NCBI RefSeq assembly: GCF_028331445.1
Contig: NZ_JAQMHX010000007.1
Location: 285,807-349,806 of the forward strand
Direction of reading: 5' to 3'
Origin: Candidatus Phyllobacterium onerii
GTDB taxonomy: Bacteria; Pseudomonadota; Alphaproteobacteria; Rhizobiales; Rhizobiaceae
DNA: 64,000 bases
In this document: positions 47,443 to 56,990 of the stretch, piece after piece
How positions within the stretch are numbered: the first letter of the stretch is position 1
Layout of the letters: each line of letters starts with the position of its first letter
Position numbers and translations under genes: made by a program
Notes under the pieces: model-generated
What the model was told of the DNA's origin: nothing
Databases searched by the model: none
The model's input: the letters and a program-made list of their open reading frames with translations, nothing else

Positions 47443-47526
47443 CTGAACGTCACTATTTGCGATCCGGATGATGCGTCGCTGACAACTGAGCAATTGCTTG
47501 ATGCGATGGACACTCACCCCATCTGA
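47443..47526 (+). pseudogene. Internally deleted arsC (glutaredoxin type)
   Basis: The frame reads LNVTI then CDPDDASLTTEQLLDAMDTHPI and stops. The first part matches the start and the second the C-terminal region (LTDEQLLDAMLAHPI) of glutaredoxin-dependent arsenate reductases; the catalytic cysteine region between them is deleted. It follows the aquaporin stop directly. Confidence 0.65.
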
Positions 47527-47563
47527 CATTCTTGTCGCCTGGAAATCTTGACAAGTCCGCCGA

Positions 47564-49108
47564 CTACTCCTTCGCCGGATCTCGCCAAGCCCGCTCGAAC
47601 GGTAGGCGCCAGGCATGAGGTGCGATGAGCTGGTGGATCGATTTCGGCCCCCAGCCGCCCTGATCATAGAGGCGCACCGGCGGCGGGTTTTCCAAGAGGG
47701 GTTGCGAGATCTCCCAAAGCCGCTCTATGCCCTCGGCGGTGGTAAACAGCGTGTGATCGCCACGCATGGCGTCGAGGATTAGGCGCTCGTAGGCCTCGAG
47801 CACTTCGCCGATCAGACCGGTTTCGCTCATTGCGAACTGCAACGACAGCTTATCGAGCCTGAAGCCTGGGCCGGGTCGCTTGCCATAGAAGGACAGCGAG
47901 ACCTTTGAGGCATCCGCAAGGTCGAACGTGAGGTGGTCCGGTCCTTGCGCCCCAACGCCCGAGCCGGCCGGGAACATCGATTTGGGTGGCTCTCGGAAGG
48001 CGATCGAGATGATGCGCTGGCCCTCTGCAAGACGTTTTCCCGTGCGCAGGAAGAAGGGCACGCCCGCCCAGCGCCAATTGTCGATGGCACATTTGAGGGC
48101 GATGAACGTATCGGTGTCACTCTCCGGATCAACTCCCGGCTCATTGCGGTAGCCGATGTATTGGCCGCGCACAACATTGCGTGGCTCAATTGGCAGCATG
48201 GAGCGGAACACTTTGTTCTTTTCCTCCGAGATCGGCGCCGGCTCCAAGGCCGTGGGCGGCTCCATCGCCATAAAGGCCAGGATCTGAAAGAGGTGGGTCA
48301 CCACCATGTCGCGATAGGCGCCCGTCGTCTCGTAGAAGGCCGCGCGAGTGGAAAGCCCCAGCGTCTCCGGAACGTCGATCTGCACATGGTTGATGAAGTT
48401 GCGGTTCCAGATTGGTTCGAAGAGTCCGTTGGCGAAGCGGAAAGCGAGGATGTTTTGCGCCGGTTCCTTGCCGAGGAAGTGGTCGATACGGAAAATCTGC
48501 TTTTCGTGGAAAACCTCGTGCAGTTTCTTGTTCAGTTCCATCGCACTGGCAAGGTCCGTGCCGAACGGCTTTTCCATAATGATGCGGCAACCCTCAACGA
48601 GTTTCGCCTCAGCAAGGAGCTGCACGGCCGAAAGCGCCGCCCTCGGCGGCACGGAGAGATAATGCACGCGCCGCGTTTCCGGCCCAAGCGCCTCCTCTGC
48701 CCTGTTCACCGCTTCCTTCAGCAAGTCCGCGCCGGCAGAAAGCGAGACATAGTCAAGCGATGAGGAGAAATCTTCCCATTCGGTCTCGGTGAATTTGCGG
48801 GTTAGGAACTTGCTGAGCGACTCGCGTGCGATGGCGCGGAAACCGTCGGCATCGATCTCATCAAGCGAGACACCGACGATGCGGCACCCGGGGATAAAGC
48901 CAGCCTTGATGAGATGGAAAAGGCCCGGCAGCAGCTTGCGTCGGGAGAGATCGCCTGTTGCACCGAAGAGGACGACGACCTGCGGATAGCCGGGTCCGAC
49001 CCGAGTGAAATTCTTTTGCACAGTGTCCGTTCCACTTTCTGCTGTTGCCCAGCCCTGCACCTGCGTGACGGGCTGCCCTGATGCTTGAGGCCCCGCAGCA
49101 TGCCTCAC
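47564..49108 (-). CDS. zwf: Glucose-6-phosphate 1-dehydrogenase
   Basis: Oxidises glucose 6-phosphate to 6-phosphogluconolactone with NAD(P), the entry to the pentose-phosphate and Entner-Doudoroff routes. It has about 514 residues. The nucleotide loop GATGDLSRRKLLPGLF and the substrate-binding RIDHFLGKEPAQNIL are intact. The start is GTG at 49108; another GTG at 49021 is possible, since the first 40 residues have no clear family match. Unusually it is not followed by pgl and edd here. Confidence 0.94.
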   Translation of the reverse strand: MRHAAGPQASGQPVTQVQGWATAESGTDTVQKNFTRVGPGYPQVVVLFGATGDLSRRKLLPGLFHLIKAGFIPGCRIVGVSLDEIDADGFRAIARESLSKFLTRKFTETEWEDFSSSLDYVSLSAGADLLKEAVNRAEEALGPETRRVHYLSVPPRAALSAVQLLAEAKLVEGCRIIMEKPFGTDLASAMELNKKLHEVFHEKQIFRIDHFLGKEPAQNILAFRFANGLFEPIWNRNFINHVQIDVPETLGLSTRAAFYETTGAYRDMVVTHLFQILAFMAMEPPTALEPAPISEEKNKVFRSMLPIEPRNVVRGQYIGYRNEPGVDPESDTDTFIALKCAIDNWRWAGVPFFLRTGKRLAEGQRIISIAFREPPKSMFPAGSGVGAQGPDHLTFDLADASKVSLSFYGKRPGPGFRLDKLSLQFAMSETGLIGEVLEAYERLILDAMRGDHTLFTTAEGIERLWEISQPLLENPPPVRLYDQGGWGPKSIHQLIAPHAWRLPFERAWRDPAKE

Positions 49109-49446
49109 CCGATCGAAGGCTGAATAGAGACATGAATTACCCAGTCGATCAAGGATTTACGGGTTTCTCCATCCCTCAGGCGCCCAATCAATCCGGAGCA
49201 GGGGCGCGATGGCGAATCGCGCCACGCCAAGACAATCGATGGAAGCCACGGTTTCCGTCCCACCAACTAGCGAAACACCACCAGCGACGTCGACACCGCT
49301 CGTTGGCAAACTCGGCTGCACGACCGTTATCGGCGCAACTGCGACGCGTGTTGTACTGGGTCATGTCCGCTTGCAGTACCAGCGATCGGTGGCTCGCTGA
49401 CAATTATGACGGCGCGAGGCAGAGGGTCGGCGACTCAGACGAAGGG
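49109..49446. other. Intergenic region, nothing recognised
   Basis: No supportable gene was found in these 338 bases between zwf and the YCII gene. Frames on both strands are short and lack ribosome-binding sites. It probably holds the zwf promoter; the sequence composition suggests eroded coding DNA but no family could be named. Confidence 0.4.
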
Positions 49447-49797
49447 CTAGGAAGCGGGTTCGGTGAGGAAGGGCATGATGTCCACGCCGTCTCCTGGAAA
49501 GACAGAAAAATGCGGGTGGTTTTCAAAGAGACTGGCGGCGTCCTCGATGGTCTCGGCCTCAACGACGATGTAGCCGCAGAAGGGATTCACGGCGCCGGCG
49601 ATGCCCTCCTTTGTCACGCGCGTCGTCTTGCCGACCATGCCGCCACGATCGGGTAACGATGCGGCGTTCCTCGCCTCCCAGTCCACCCACTGCTTGAACC
49701 CGACGGTGTCGATCGCGTCCTGCTCCGGCTTGGGCAGGCTGCGAAAGCGGGCGAGGTCTTCGGGCTTCATGGTGTAGACGGCTAGAAAGCGGGGCAT
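49447..49797 (-). CDS. YCII-related protein
   Basis: A 116-residue protein with the YCII-like ferredoxin fold pattern (MPRFLAVYTMKPEDLARF start, later GYIVVEAETIEDAASLFENHPHFSVFPG). Such proteins occur with sigma factors or as stand-alone enzymes of unknown function. It stands alone. Confidence 0.8.
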   Translation of the reverse strand: MPRFLAVYTMKPEDLARFRSLPKPEQDAIDTVGFKQWVDWEARNAASLPDRGGMVGKTTRVTKEGIAGAVNPFCGYIVVEAETIEDAASLFENHPHFSVFPGDGVDIMPFLTEPAS

Positions 49798-50000
49798 GCG
49801 GCGCGCTCTTCGTGCTGGCAGAGTGGTATTCTAGCCTAGCCTCTCTACTGGCCGAAGTCACTCAGCATTTGCACCGTTTGGGTCCCCGCCGCTCATTTGC
49901 ATCAGATCGGGAAGTCCGCTTGCGCAAAGCGGCCTCAATCGAGGGAATAAACGATGACCGCTTGCAAGAAGCTATGCGGGGAAGCGGAAGTACAGCCACA

Positions 50001-52583
50001 CTAGTCCTGGAGCCGCCCGTGCGCGCCCTCCGCCTCGGACAGCGTCTCCGGCAAAATGGTGACCAAGCCGTTGGTCCCATCAACGCGGATCCTTTGACCG
50101 TCCCGAATGCGTCGGGTTGCGTCCCGAACCGCTACGATCGCGGGGAGCCCGTATTCGCGCGCGATGACCGCGCCATGGCTCATTTGTCCGCCGGCTTCGG
50201 TCACAAGGCCGGTCACGGTCAGAAACAGCGGCGTCCAGCTCGGGTCCGTATATGCAGTCACGAGAATGTCGCCAGCCTCGATATCGGGCGTGGCTGCGTC
50301 TGCGACGACCCGGGCGCGGCCTTCGACGCTCCCGGCGGAAACGGCTAACCCTGATAGCGCGTTCGTCGGCAGGTCATCCCGTTCGATGCGACCAAAGATC
50401 AGCTCGCCGTCCGACGTCAGCACCCGTGGCGGTGCGAGCCGTACGTGAACCGCAAACTCGGCACGGCGCGCGATGATGAGATCGCGGTCGGCTCGCTGCG
50501 TCCGAACAACCTCGCGCAGTTCGTCGAAACGGAGGTAGAAAATGTCGTCGACGCGGTCGAGCACGGCACGGTCGACCAGCCGCTGTGCCTCTCTCAGCAT
50601 CGCTTGCTTGTGAAGGTCGATCCGGCAGACCCAGCCATATTTTGGATATTCGCGATAGCCGATGAAGGCTCGCATACGCTCGATCGCGTCTTTGGTCTTC
50701 GCCGCCTTGACAGCTCCATCAGGAAGCGCACGAAGTTGACGCAGGACATCTTCTTCGGCGGCGTTCGCTCGCGTCAGGCCGGCTTCGAACCGCCGCTCTG
50801 CTTCTCCGGGTTGAAACCGATCGATGTTGGCCAGGATCATCGGCACGAGGACCGCGGGCTGTTCTCTCCAACGCGTCCGGGTTATGTCGATCTCTCCGGC
50901 ACAGCGCATGCCATATTTGACAAGGTAACCGTTGATCGCCTCAAGTGTCTCTATGCCGCCGTTTACCTGCGCCAAATCCGCAAGTGAGGCGCTCGCGTCC
51001 ACTCGCCGCAGAAATGAAACCGCGTCGGCGTGAGGTCGGATCGCGTCGGCGACGTCGAGAAGGTCTAGGCCCATCCGGGAAGTGATGTTGTTGTCGACCG
51101 ATTGCGAGAGCACGTCGGCGATGCCCGTTTCGCCAAGCCACTCATAGAGGTGGTCATTCAGCCACCAAGTCGCGTTGACGCCGGTCATCAGGGCCTGCAT
51201 GCTTACGGGATTGGCCAATTGCCGTTTGAGCGCAGCAAGATCGTCAGCAATGAAGTCGAACAGCTCGTTGCCGGATTTCGTTTCGAGGCTTTGCTTTGCG
51301 TCAGTGACAGCGATCTCACTCTGCGCGATGAGATCGGCGACGATCGCGGGATCCAAATTCTCTTCGGGCGAGATGTCGCCCATGGCTCGCGGCGGCGCGG
51401 GCATCGGCGAGCCGGAGCTCGCGTCCTGGTCCCCGAGGTCGGCCACGAAGCCGCGAGCGAGGAGCTCTTCGACCGCGCTGCGAATAAGCGGATCCCGGTT
51501 GAGAGCAGCCATCAGCGCCGCGCGATTGGCGGGAGAAGCGAGTTGCTCGGTAATATCTACAAATAGTTGGCCGCCGGCTTCATGCATCGGACGGGCTGCA
51601 AGCATTTGCCAGACAGACAAGCCGAGTGGCCTGATCGCATCAGTCATCATTTGCTGATGGCCGACCGACAGATAGACATGCCGTTCGCTGTCATCCCGGG
51701 GCGGGATCGGGAACAACGTGGTGATCGGCCTGCTTTGAACGATCAAAACCGCATCATCGAAAAGGCACCACTCGATGTCCTGCGGCGAACCGAAGTGCGC
51801 TTCGATGCGTCGACCGATGCCGGCGAGTTCGCGGGCCTTGTCATTGCTCAGGATAGCGTGCCCGTCGCCCGTCGCCCCGATGATCTCCCCGTCGCGAAGC
51901 TTGAGTCCTTGGGGAACAACGGCTCCTGAGACAAGCGCCTCTCCGGTCCCTGCACAGGCTTCGATCGCGACGATCGACCTGTCGCTTGACACCGGGTCGG
52001 CGGTGAACATCACACCCGAAGCGTCTGCCGGCACCATGTGTTGCACGATGACGGCCATCTTGCTGCTACGGTGCTCAATGCCGTACCGTTGGCGGTAGAT
52101 CATCGCGCGGTCACTGAATAGCGAAGCCCAGCAACGGCGGACGGCGTCTAGAATGGCGTCGACACCACGCAGGTTAAGATAGCTCTCGTGCTGGCCAGCA
52201 AAGGATGCGGTTGGCATATCCTCGGCCGTCGCACTCGAGCGAACCGCCCAGGCCACATTTCCAGCATCCTTGTGCACGACCTCGGAAATCGATTCCACGA
52301 TGGCGCCGGCAACCGTCGCCTGCTCGATCAGCCGCCGGATGCTTGCGGCCAGTTGGGCAGTTGCGGCTCCGTTTCCAGCGGGCAGGGCATCAAGTCTGTC
52401 CACGGCAGCGGCAACGTCGGGCGACTGCGCCATCGACGCAACGAAGGCGTGCGTCGTGACGCAGAATCCGGTCGGGACGATGATGCCATCGACCTTTGTG
52501 AGTTCGCCGAGGTTTACAGCCTTTCCACCGACTAGCGAGATTTGGCCACGATTGATTTCTTGCAAGCCGACAGTGAATTCCAT
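50001..52583 (-). CDS. rph: Rifampin phosphotransferase-like enzyme (RPH family)
   Basis: An 860-residue enzyme with PEP-synthase ancestry. The N-terminal ATP-grasp domain (about 1-315) contains VRSSATAEDMPTASFAGQ and DIEWCL...IVQSRPITTLFP. A middle domain (about 325-760) holds YLSVGHQQMMTDAIRPLGLS, characteristic of rifampin phosphotransferases, and a C-terminal swivelling His domain has the catalytic His803 in GGQMSHGAVIAREYG. Known RPH enzymes transfer a phosphate to rifamycins, inactivating them. The length equals known RPHs. Could also be a PEP-synthase relative with another substrate. AAGGAAG precedes the ATG; divergent tetR gene next door. Confidence 0.85.
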   Translation of the reverse strand: MEFTVGLQEINRGQISLVGGKAVNLGELTKVDGIIVPTGFCVTTHAFVASMAQSPDVAAAVDRLDALPAGNGAATAQLAASIRRLIEQATVAGAIVESISEVVHKDAGNVAWAVRSSATAEDMPTASFAGQHESYLNLRGVDAILDAVRRCWASLFSDRAMIYRQRYGIEHRSSKMAVIVQHMVPADASGVMFTADPVSSDRSIVAIEACAGTGEALVSGAVVPQGLKLRDGEIIGATGDGHAILSNDKARELAGIGRRIEAHFGSPQDIEWCLFDDAVLIVQSRPITTLFPIPPRDDSERHVYLSVGHQQMMTDAIRPLGLSVWQMLAARPMHEAGGQLFVDITEQLASPANRAALMAALNRDPLIRSAVEELLARGFVADLGDQDASSGSPMPAPPRAMGDISPEENLDPAIVADLIAQSEIAVTDAKQSLETKSGNELFDFIADDLAALKRQLANPVSMQALMTGVNATWWLNDHLYEWLGETGIADVLSQSVDNNITSRMGLDLLDVADAIRPHADAVSFLRRVDASASLADLAQVNGGIETLEAINGYLVKYGMRCAGEIDITRTRWREQPAVLVPMILANIDRFQPGEAERRFEAGLTRANAAEEDVLRQLRALPDGAVKAAKTKDAIERMRAFIGYREYPKYGWVCRIDLHKQAMLREAQRLVDRAVLDRVDDIFYLRFDELREVVRTQRADRDLIIARRAEFAVHVRLAPPRVLTSDGELIFGRIERDDLPTNALSGLAVSAGSVEGRARVVADAATPDIEAGDILVTAYTDPSWTPLFLTVTGLVTEAGGQMSHGAVIAREYGLPAIVAVRDATRRIRDGQRIRVDGTNGLVTILPETLSEAEGAHGRLQD

Positions 52584-52624
52584 GAGCTTCCTTGCATCGC
52601 CGCCAAGTTGACAAAAGATCTAAG

Positions 52625-52641
52625 CGGAGGAATAATCTCCG
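52625..52641. promoter_or_regulatory. Palindrome between rph and tetR
   Basis: CGGAG (52625-52629) and CTCCG (52637-52641) form an inverted repeat with an AT-rich 7-base centre, in the 61-bp gap between divergent rph-like and tetR genes. A probable shared TetR operator. Confidence 0.5.
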
Positions 52642-52644
52642 TTT

Positions 52645-53274
52645 ATGGCAACGTCAAGGTCGAAGGCGATTGCAGGGGCTCAAGGGAGATGTCTCGCGGT
52701 GCGGGCTGATGCGCAGAAGAATCGACAACGGCTGATCGAAGTCACTGTCGAATTGGTTATGGAAATTGGCGGCGAGCCCCCGCGCGACGCTGTTGCCGAA
52801 CGTGCCGGCCTCGGCATAGGAACTCTATACAGGCACTTCCCGGATCAGCAGTCCCTTCTTCACGCCGCCGTCCGTCACGTATTGGAAAAGACCATCAGTG
52901 CCGGAGAGGACTTGGTCGAAACTGTGCCAGATGGCGTCGACGTGCTCCGCCAATACATGCATATGGCACTCGATAGCGGTATCGGAGTGGTGAATATTAT
53001 TCGCCCACTCCTAGAAAACCGATATTGGCCAGATCTTCTCGACCGCGCGACCGCGCTCATGAAGTCTATCGTCGGACGCGCAGTGCAGGAGGGTTCAGTC
53101 CGCAGCGATCTTTCCGAGCGCGACATCGTCTTCGCCTTGATCCGGTTTGCGCGACCATTGCCCGTTGGCTTGCCGTCAAGCGAGGAGCGCGCGCTCGCTC
53201 ACAGACATCTTGATTTCTACATCGACGGGCTTTGCGCCCCACGAGGGCCCCCATCCCAGGTGATTCCTAACTAG
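52645..53274 (+). CDS. TetR-family regulator next to rph
   Basis: Repressor of 209 residues with an N-terminal helix-turn-helix at about 45-70 (DAVAERAGLGIGTLYRHFPDQQSLL). It is divergent from the rph-like gene with a palindrome between, which suggests it controls rph expression, perhaps in answer to a rifamycin-like ligand (inference). The first about 20 residues are unusually Ala/Arg-rich and may not be translated. Confidence 0.9.
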   Translation: MATSRSKAIAGAQGRCLAVRADAQKNRQRLIEVTVELVMEIGGEPPRDAVAERAGLGIGTLYRHFPDQQSLLHAAVRHVLEKTISAGEDLVETVPDGVDVLRQYMHMALDSGIGVVNIIRPLLENRYWPDLLDRATALMKSIVGRAVQEGSVRSDLSERDIVFALIRFARPLPVGLPSSEERALAHRHLDFYIDGLCAPRGPPSQVIPN

Positions 53275-53346
53275 CGATCCAATCGCGGCTAAAAAATTCT
53301 TGGCAAAACCTACACCTATTCCCCCCATAACCGCAGGAGCATCGAT

Positions 53347-53979
53347 ATGTCACTCGTCCGCGTCCACAATTTCTCCATCTCGCTCGACGGCTTTGGCACC
53401 GGCGAAGGTCAGACTTCGGAGCTACATTTCGGTCACGCCGGCGACCGGTTGCACCAATGGATGTTTGCCACGCAATGGTGGCAACCCGGAGGGAGCAGCG
53501 GGGTCGACGATGTATTCGTCCAGCGGTTCGAACCGGGGATCGGCGTCGAGATCATGGGGGCGGGAAAGTTTGGCCATCCCGGATGGCACGAGGATCCGGA
53601 GTGGAAAGGCGCGTGGGGACCCAACCCGCCGTTTCACACACCGGTCTTCGTTCTGACGCATCACACGCGCCCGCCAATCGAGATGGAGGGCGGCACGACG
53701 TTCCACTTCATCGACGCTTCGCCTGCCGAGGCGATTGACGCGGCTAGGGAAGCCGCAGGCGGGCGGGACATCCGCATCGGGGGCGGAGCGACCATGATCC
53801 GGGAGTTCCTTGAAGCCGGGCTTGTCGACCACATGCATGTGGTGGTGGTTCCGATACTGCTGGGCCGCGGCAAACGTCTCTGGGATGGACTTGAGGGTAT
53901 CGAGAAAGACTACAAAATCGAGGCTGTCTCAGCGCCCAGCGGGGTCACGCACCTCACATTCACACGAACAGCCGCGTGA
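53347..53979 (+). CDS. Dihydrofolate reductase-like (RibD C-terminal) protein
   Basis: A 210-residue reductase-like protein with the RibD_C/DHFR fold: start RVHNFSISLDGFGTG, later GGRDIRIGGGATMIREFLEAGLVDHMHVVVVPILLGRGKRLW. These enzymes use NADPH on deaminated pteridines or unknown substrates. AGGAGCATCGAT precedes the ATG. It follows the tetR gene by 72 bp in the same direction. Confidence 0.92.
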   Translation: MSLVRVHNFSISLDGFGTGEGQTSELHFGHAGDRLHQWMFATQWWQPGGSSGVDDVFVQRFEPGIGVEIMGAGKFGHPGWHEDPEWKGAWGPNPPFHTPVFVLTHHTRPPIEMEGGTTFHFIDASPAEAIDAAREAAGGRDIRIGGGATMIREFLEAGLVDHMHVVVVPILLGRGKRLWDGLEGIEKDYKIEAVSAPSGVTHLTFTRTAA

Positions 53980-54033
53980 TTGGCGATACGGGTGACGTCA
54001 TCAACCGATTGCTTGCGATTTAGTGGGACTAAG

Positions 54034-55281
54034 ATGCTTAACTTCTCGAAACGAACAGCCTCTCTTCGAGGTGCTTTGGTGTCCATTACGCTGATGTGCC
54101 TCTTCGGTTCACCAGCGAATGCGCAGGACTTGGTTATCGTCGGAGCCAAAGTCTATCCGTCTCCTGATGCTTCGGCCATCCTCGACGCCACTGTAGTGGT
54201 GCGTGGCGGAGTCATTGCCGCCGTTGGTCCTTCCAGCCAAGTCGAACGAGGTCCATCTGACCGCATAATTTCAGGCGATGGCCTAGTGGTGGTTGCGGGA
54301 CTATGGAACAGCCACGTCCACCTGCTCTTGCCGTCGATGGCACTGCCACCGGGAGAAAACGCAGAGGCGCTTTCGAACGAACTCGAAGGGATGTTGACCC
54401 GTTGGGGTTTTACAACCGTGTTCGATATCGCGTCGCTCCCGGGAGCAGCGATCGACCTGCGCCGTCGAATTGAAAGCGGTGATGTGCGCGGCCCGAACAT
54501 CCTGACTGTAGATGCGCCCTTCTTCCCGAATGGCGGAACGCCGATCTACCTGCGTGAACTCCTCAAAGGCCTTCCCTCGATGGAGGTCGGTACTCCAGAG
54601 GCTGCGGCGGCGCGAGCACGCCGGCAACTCAACGGTGGCGCGGACGCCGTCAAGATCTTCGCCGGTGCGATCGTCGGCGGCGAGATTGGCGTTCTGCCCA
54701 TGCCTCTGGAAGACGCGAAAGCTGTGGTGGCCGAGGCGCACCGGCACGGCAAACCCGCGTTTGCACATCCAAGCAATCAGGAAGGCCTCGAGGTCACGAT
54801 CGAAAGCGGGGTCGATGTTCTAGCACACACGACCCCTGACGACGGGAAACGCTGGACACCGGAGCTTGTGGGCCGTCTGACTTCCCATGACATGGCGCTG
54901 ATTCCCACGCTCACCCTATGGAAAGTCAGCCCCTTTCCCTCCGAACGGACCGTCGCGCTCGCACAGCAACAGCTCGCTGCATTCGCAGCAGCGGGAGGAG
55001 ATGTCCTTTTCGGCACCGACGCCGGCTATATCCAGACTTCGGACACTTCCGAAGAGTATCGGCTGATGCAGGGTGCTGGCCTATCGTTCGAGCAGATCCT
55101 TGCCTCCCTCACAACGACCCCAGCCGCGCGTTTCAGTATCAGAAGCAAGGGAAGGATCGAGGTGGGTATGGACGCCGACCTGACTGTGCTGGCGGCCGAT
55201 CCAGCCAACCACATCGAAGCCTTTGCCGACGTGGCCTATACGATCCGAGGTGGTCGCGTGATTTTTCAATCGCGACGCTAG
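54034..55281 (+). CDS. Secreted amidohydrolase-family protein
   Basis: A 415-residue metal-dependent hydrolase with a signal peptide (about 1-33, ending GSPANAQDL). The HxH motif NSHVHLLL, a later His in AFAHPSN and VLAHTTPDD, and the Asp in FGTDAGY fit the amidohydrolase superfamily (imidazolonepropionase-like). Exported forms often process exogenous amides or lactones. The ATG at 54034 is chosen because a good signal peptide begins there. Substrate unknown. Confidence 0.9.
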   Translation: MLNFSKRTASLRGALVSITLMCLFGSPANAQDLVIVGAKVYPSPDASAILDATVVVRGGVIAAVGPSSQVERGPSDRIISGDGLVVVAGLWNSHVHLLLPSMALPPGENAEALSNELEGMLTRWGFTTVFDIASLPGAAIDLRRRIESGDVRGPNILTVDAPFFPNGGTPIYLRELLKGLPSMEVGTPEAAAARARRQLNGGADAVKIFAGAIVGGEIGVLPMPLEDAKAVVAEAHRHGKPAFAHPSNQEGLEVTIESGVDVLAHTTPDDGKRWTPELVGRLTSHDMALIPTLTLWKVSPFPSERTVALAQQQLAAFAAAGGDVLFGTDAGYIQTSDTSEEYRLMQGAGLSFEQILASLTTTPAARFSIRSKGRIEVGMDADLTVLAADPANHIEAFADVAYTIRGGRVIFQSRR

Positions 55282-55400
55282 GAGCTAGCTGGCGTTCACG
55301 CGGGTGGCAACTAGTCTCGATCGAGACCAGTCGGCCCTGCATCGCCTGTTCGCCTCCGGTTAGGAATATGGTTGCCGCGCTAATAAGAAAACCGGAGGTG

Positions 55401-55862
55401 TCAAAGCGGCAACAATGCGTCAGGCTTCACATCACCGATTGATGCGTAAGTGTGCGTTTCCCTGACACCAGGAAGCGGCAGAATGACCCGCTGCAGGAAT
55501 TCCTGAAACGTCGCCATGTCAGCTATTCGTGCTTTGACCAGGTAGTCGAAACCACCAATCACCATATGGCATTCGATGATTTCGGGTGCCTTCGCAACAG
55601 CCTCTGCAAAGCGGTCGAAGACCTGCGGTGCGGTGTGATCGAGTCTTACCTCGACAAAGACGACAGTCCCGCGTCCTATCTTTGAGGGCTCCAGCACAGC
55701 CCGCACCGCGCGGATAAAGCCTTCACTGAAAAGCCGCTTAATGCGCTGTGATGCGCCGGTCGGTGACAGTCCAACGCGTTCGGCGAGGTCAAGTACGGTC
55801 CGGCGACCATCTTCTTGCAATAGCCCGAGCAACATCCGGTCGATACGGTCCAGATCGTTCAT
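55401..55862 (-). CDS. Lrp/AsnC-family regulator
   Basis: Feast/famine regulator of 153 residues. The helix-turn-helix (TVLDLAERVGLSPTGASQRIKRL) occupies about 20-42; a RAM ligand-binding domain follows (GFDYLVKARIADMATFQEFLQ). It is divergent from the ornithine-cyclodeaminase-like gene, 135 bp away, and probably activates it in response to an amino acid. Confidence 0.93.
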   Translation of the reverse strand: MNDLDRIDRMLLGLLQEDGRRTVLDLAERVGLSPTGASQRIKRLFSEGFIRAVRAVLEPSKIGRGTVVFVEVRLDHTAPQVFDRFAEAVAKAPEIIECHMVIGGFDYLVKARIADMATFQEFLQRVILPLPGVRETHTYASIGDVKPDALLPL

Positions 55863-55997
55863 TTTGGATTCACACTTTCTTCGGCTTGAATGCGTGATAA
55901 TCACGCTAGGAAGTCGAAATCACTATATTTCATCACACCGGTTTGCTCAATACGGTTAGAAAGGCACTGAACGCGTAACCGGACGAAGGGCAACATC

Positions 55998-56990
55998 ATG
56001 GACAGGACACAACCTGCCTCGAGCCATCACACCAAGGGTGAGATCAAGATTCTCTCGCTGAGCGAAGCGGAGATCAAAAAATGTATCGACCTGCGCAAGC
56101 TGCTAGATGCGCTAGCGGACGGGTTCAAAGCGCTTTCCGACGATCGCGTCGTCAATCCAGCGCGGCCACAACTTGATATTCCGAATGCAGGCTATTCGTT
56201 GGCGATGCCGGCTTGGATGAAGGGCATGCATTTGACGGTAAAACTGGTCAACGTGTTCGAAGGCAATATCGCCCGGGGCATCCCAAGTCACCTCGCAACA
56301 ATACATCTCTTCGATCCAGAAACAGGAATGCCTGTTTGCATTATGGATGGCACCTACATCACGGCCGCACGCACGTCTGGCTCGGCCGTCCTCTCGGTGC
56401 GAGAGCTCGCCAGGCGTAATGCCAAGGTCGCGACCGTCGTGGGCGCTGGCGTTCAAGCTAGCCAGCACCTTCACCTGTTACCACTCGTTCGAGATTTCGA
56501 GGAAATCCGAGTTTTCTCGAAGGATTTTGTTGATGCGCAGGCTCTGTCTTCACGTCATTCAGGTATCACAGCCGTCGAGGACCTCGAGGCCGCGGTACGC
56601 TCTTCAGATGTCGTGTGCCTCGCAACGCACTCCTACTTCCCCGCGATATCCGCAGAATGGGTTCAACCGGGAACGCACGTGTCCTCGGTTGGTGTTGCGC
56701 CACCCGGCGGCGAACTTCCGATCGATTTGATCGCTCGCGGCAAGCTCTTTGTTGAGACGCGGGACGCCTTCTCGCCAACACCCGTAGGTTGTTGCGAACT
56801 TGCAAATATCGATCCGGAGGCAGGCACCGATCTTGGTGCGATGTTGCTGGGACTGCGACCAGGTCGGACGTCAGATCAGCAGATCACGATCTACAAGGCC
56901 ATGGGCGTCGCCATGGAGGATATGGTGGCAGCCGACCTTGCTTACCGCGAGGCCAAACGCCTGGGTGTGGGCCAAGCTATTTCTCTCTAG
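55998..56990 (+). CDS. Ornithine cyclodeaminase/mu-crystallin family enzyme
   Basis: NAD(H)-dependent enzyme of 330 residues, either cyclising ornithine to proline with ammonia release or reducing a ketimine/imino acid. The Rossmann part has VVGAGVQASQHLHLL (about 151-165), and the substrate-binding N-terminal part contains YSLAMPAWM and TSGSAVLSV. Divergent Lrp-type regulator supports amino-acid catabolism. Exact substrate not read from sequence. Confidence 0.9.
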   Translation: MDRTQPASSHHTKGEIKILSLSEAEIKKCIDLRKLLDALADGFKALSDDRVVNPARPQLDIPNAGYSLAMPAWMKGMHLTVKLVNVFEGNIARGIPSHLATIHLFDPETGMPVCIMDGTYITAARTSGSAVLSVRELARRNAKVATVVGAGVQASQHLHLLPLVRDFEEIRVFSKDFVDAQALSSRHSGITAVEDLEAAVRSSDVVCLATHSYFPAISAEWVQPGTHVSSVGVAPPGGELPIDLIARGKLFVETRDAFSPTPVGCCELANIDPEAGTDLGAMLLGLRPGRTSDQQITIYKAMGVAMEDMVAADLAYREAKRLGVGQAISL

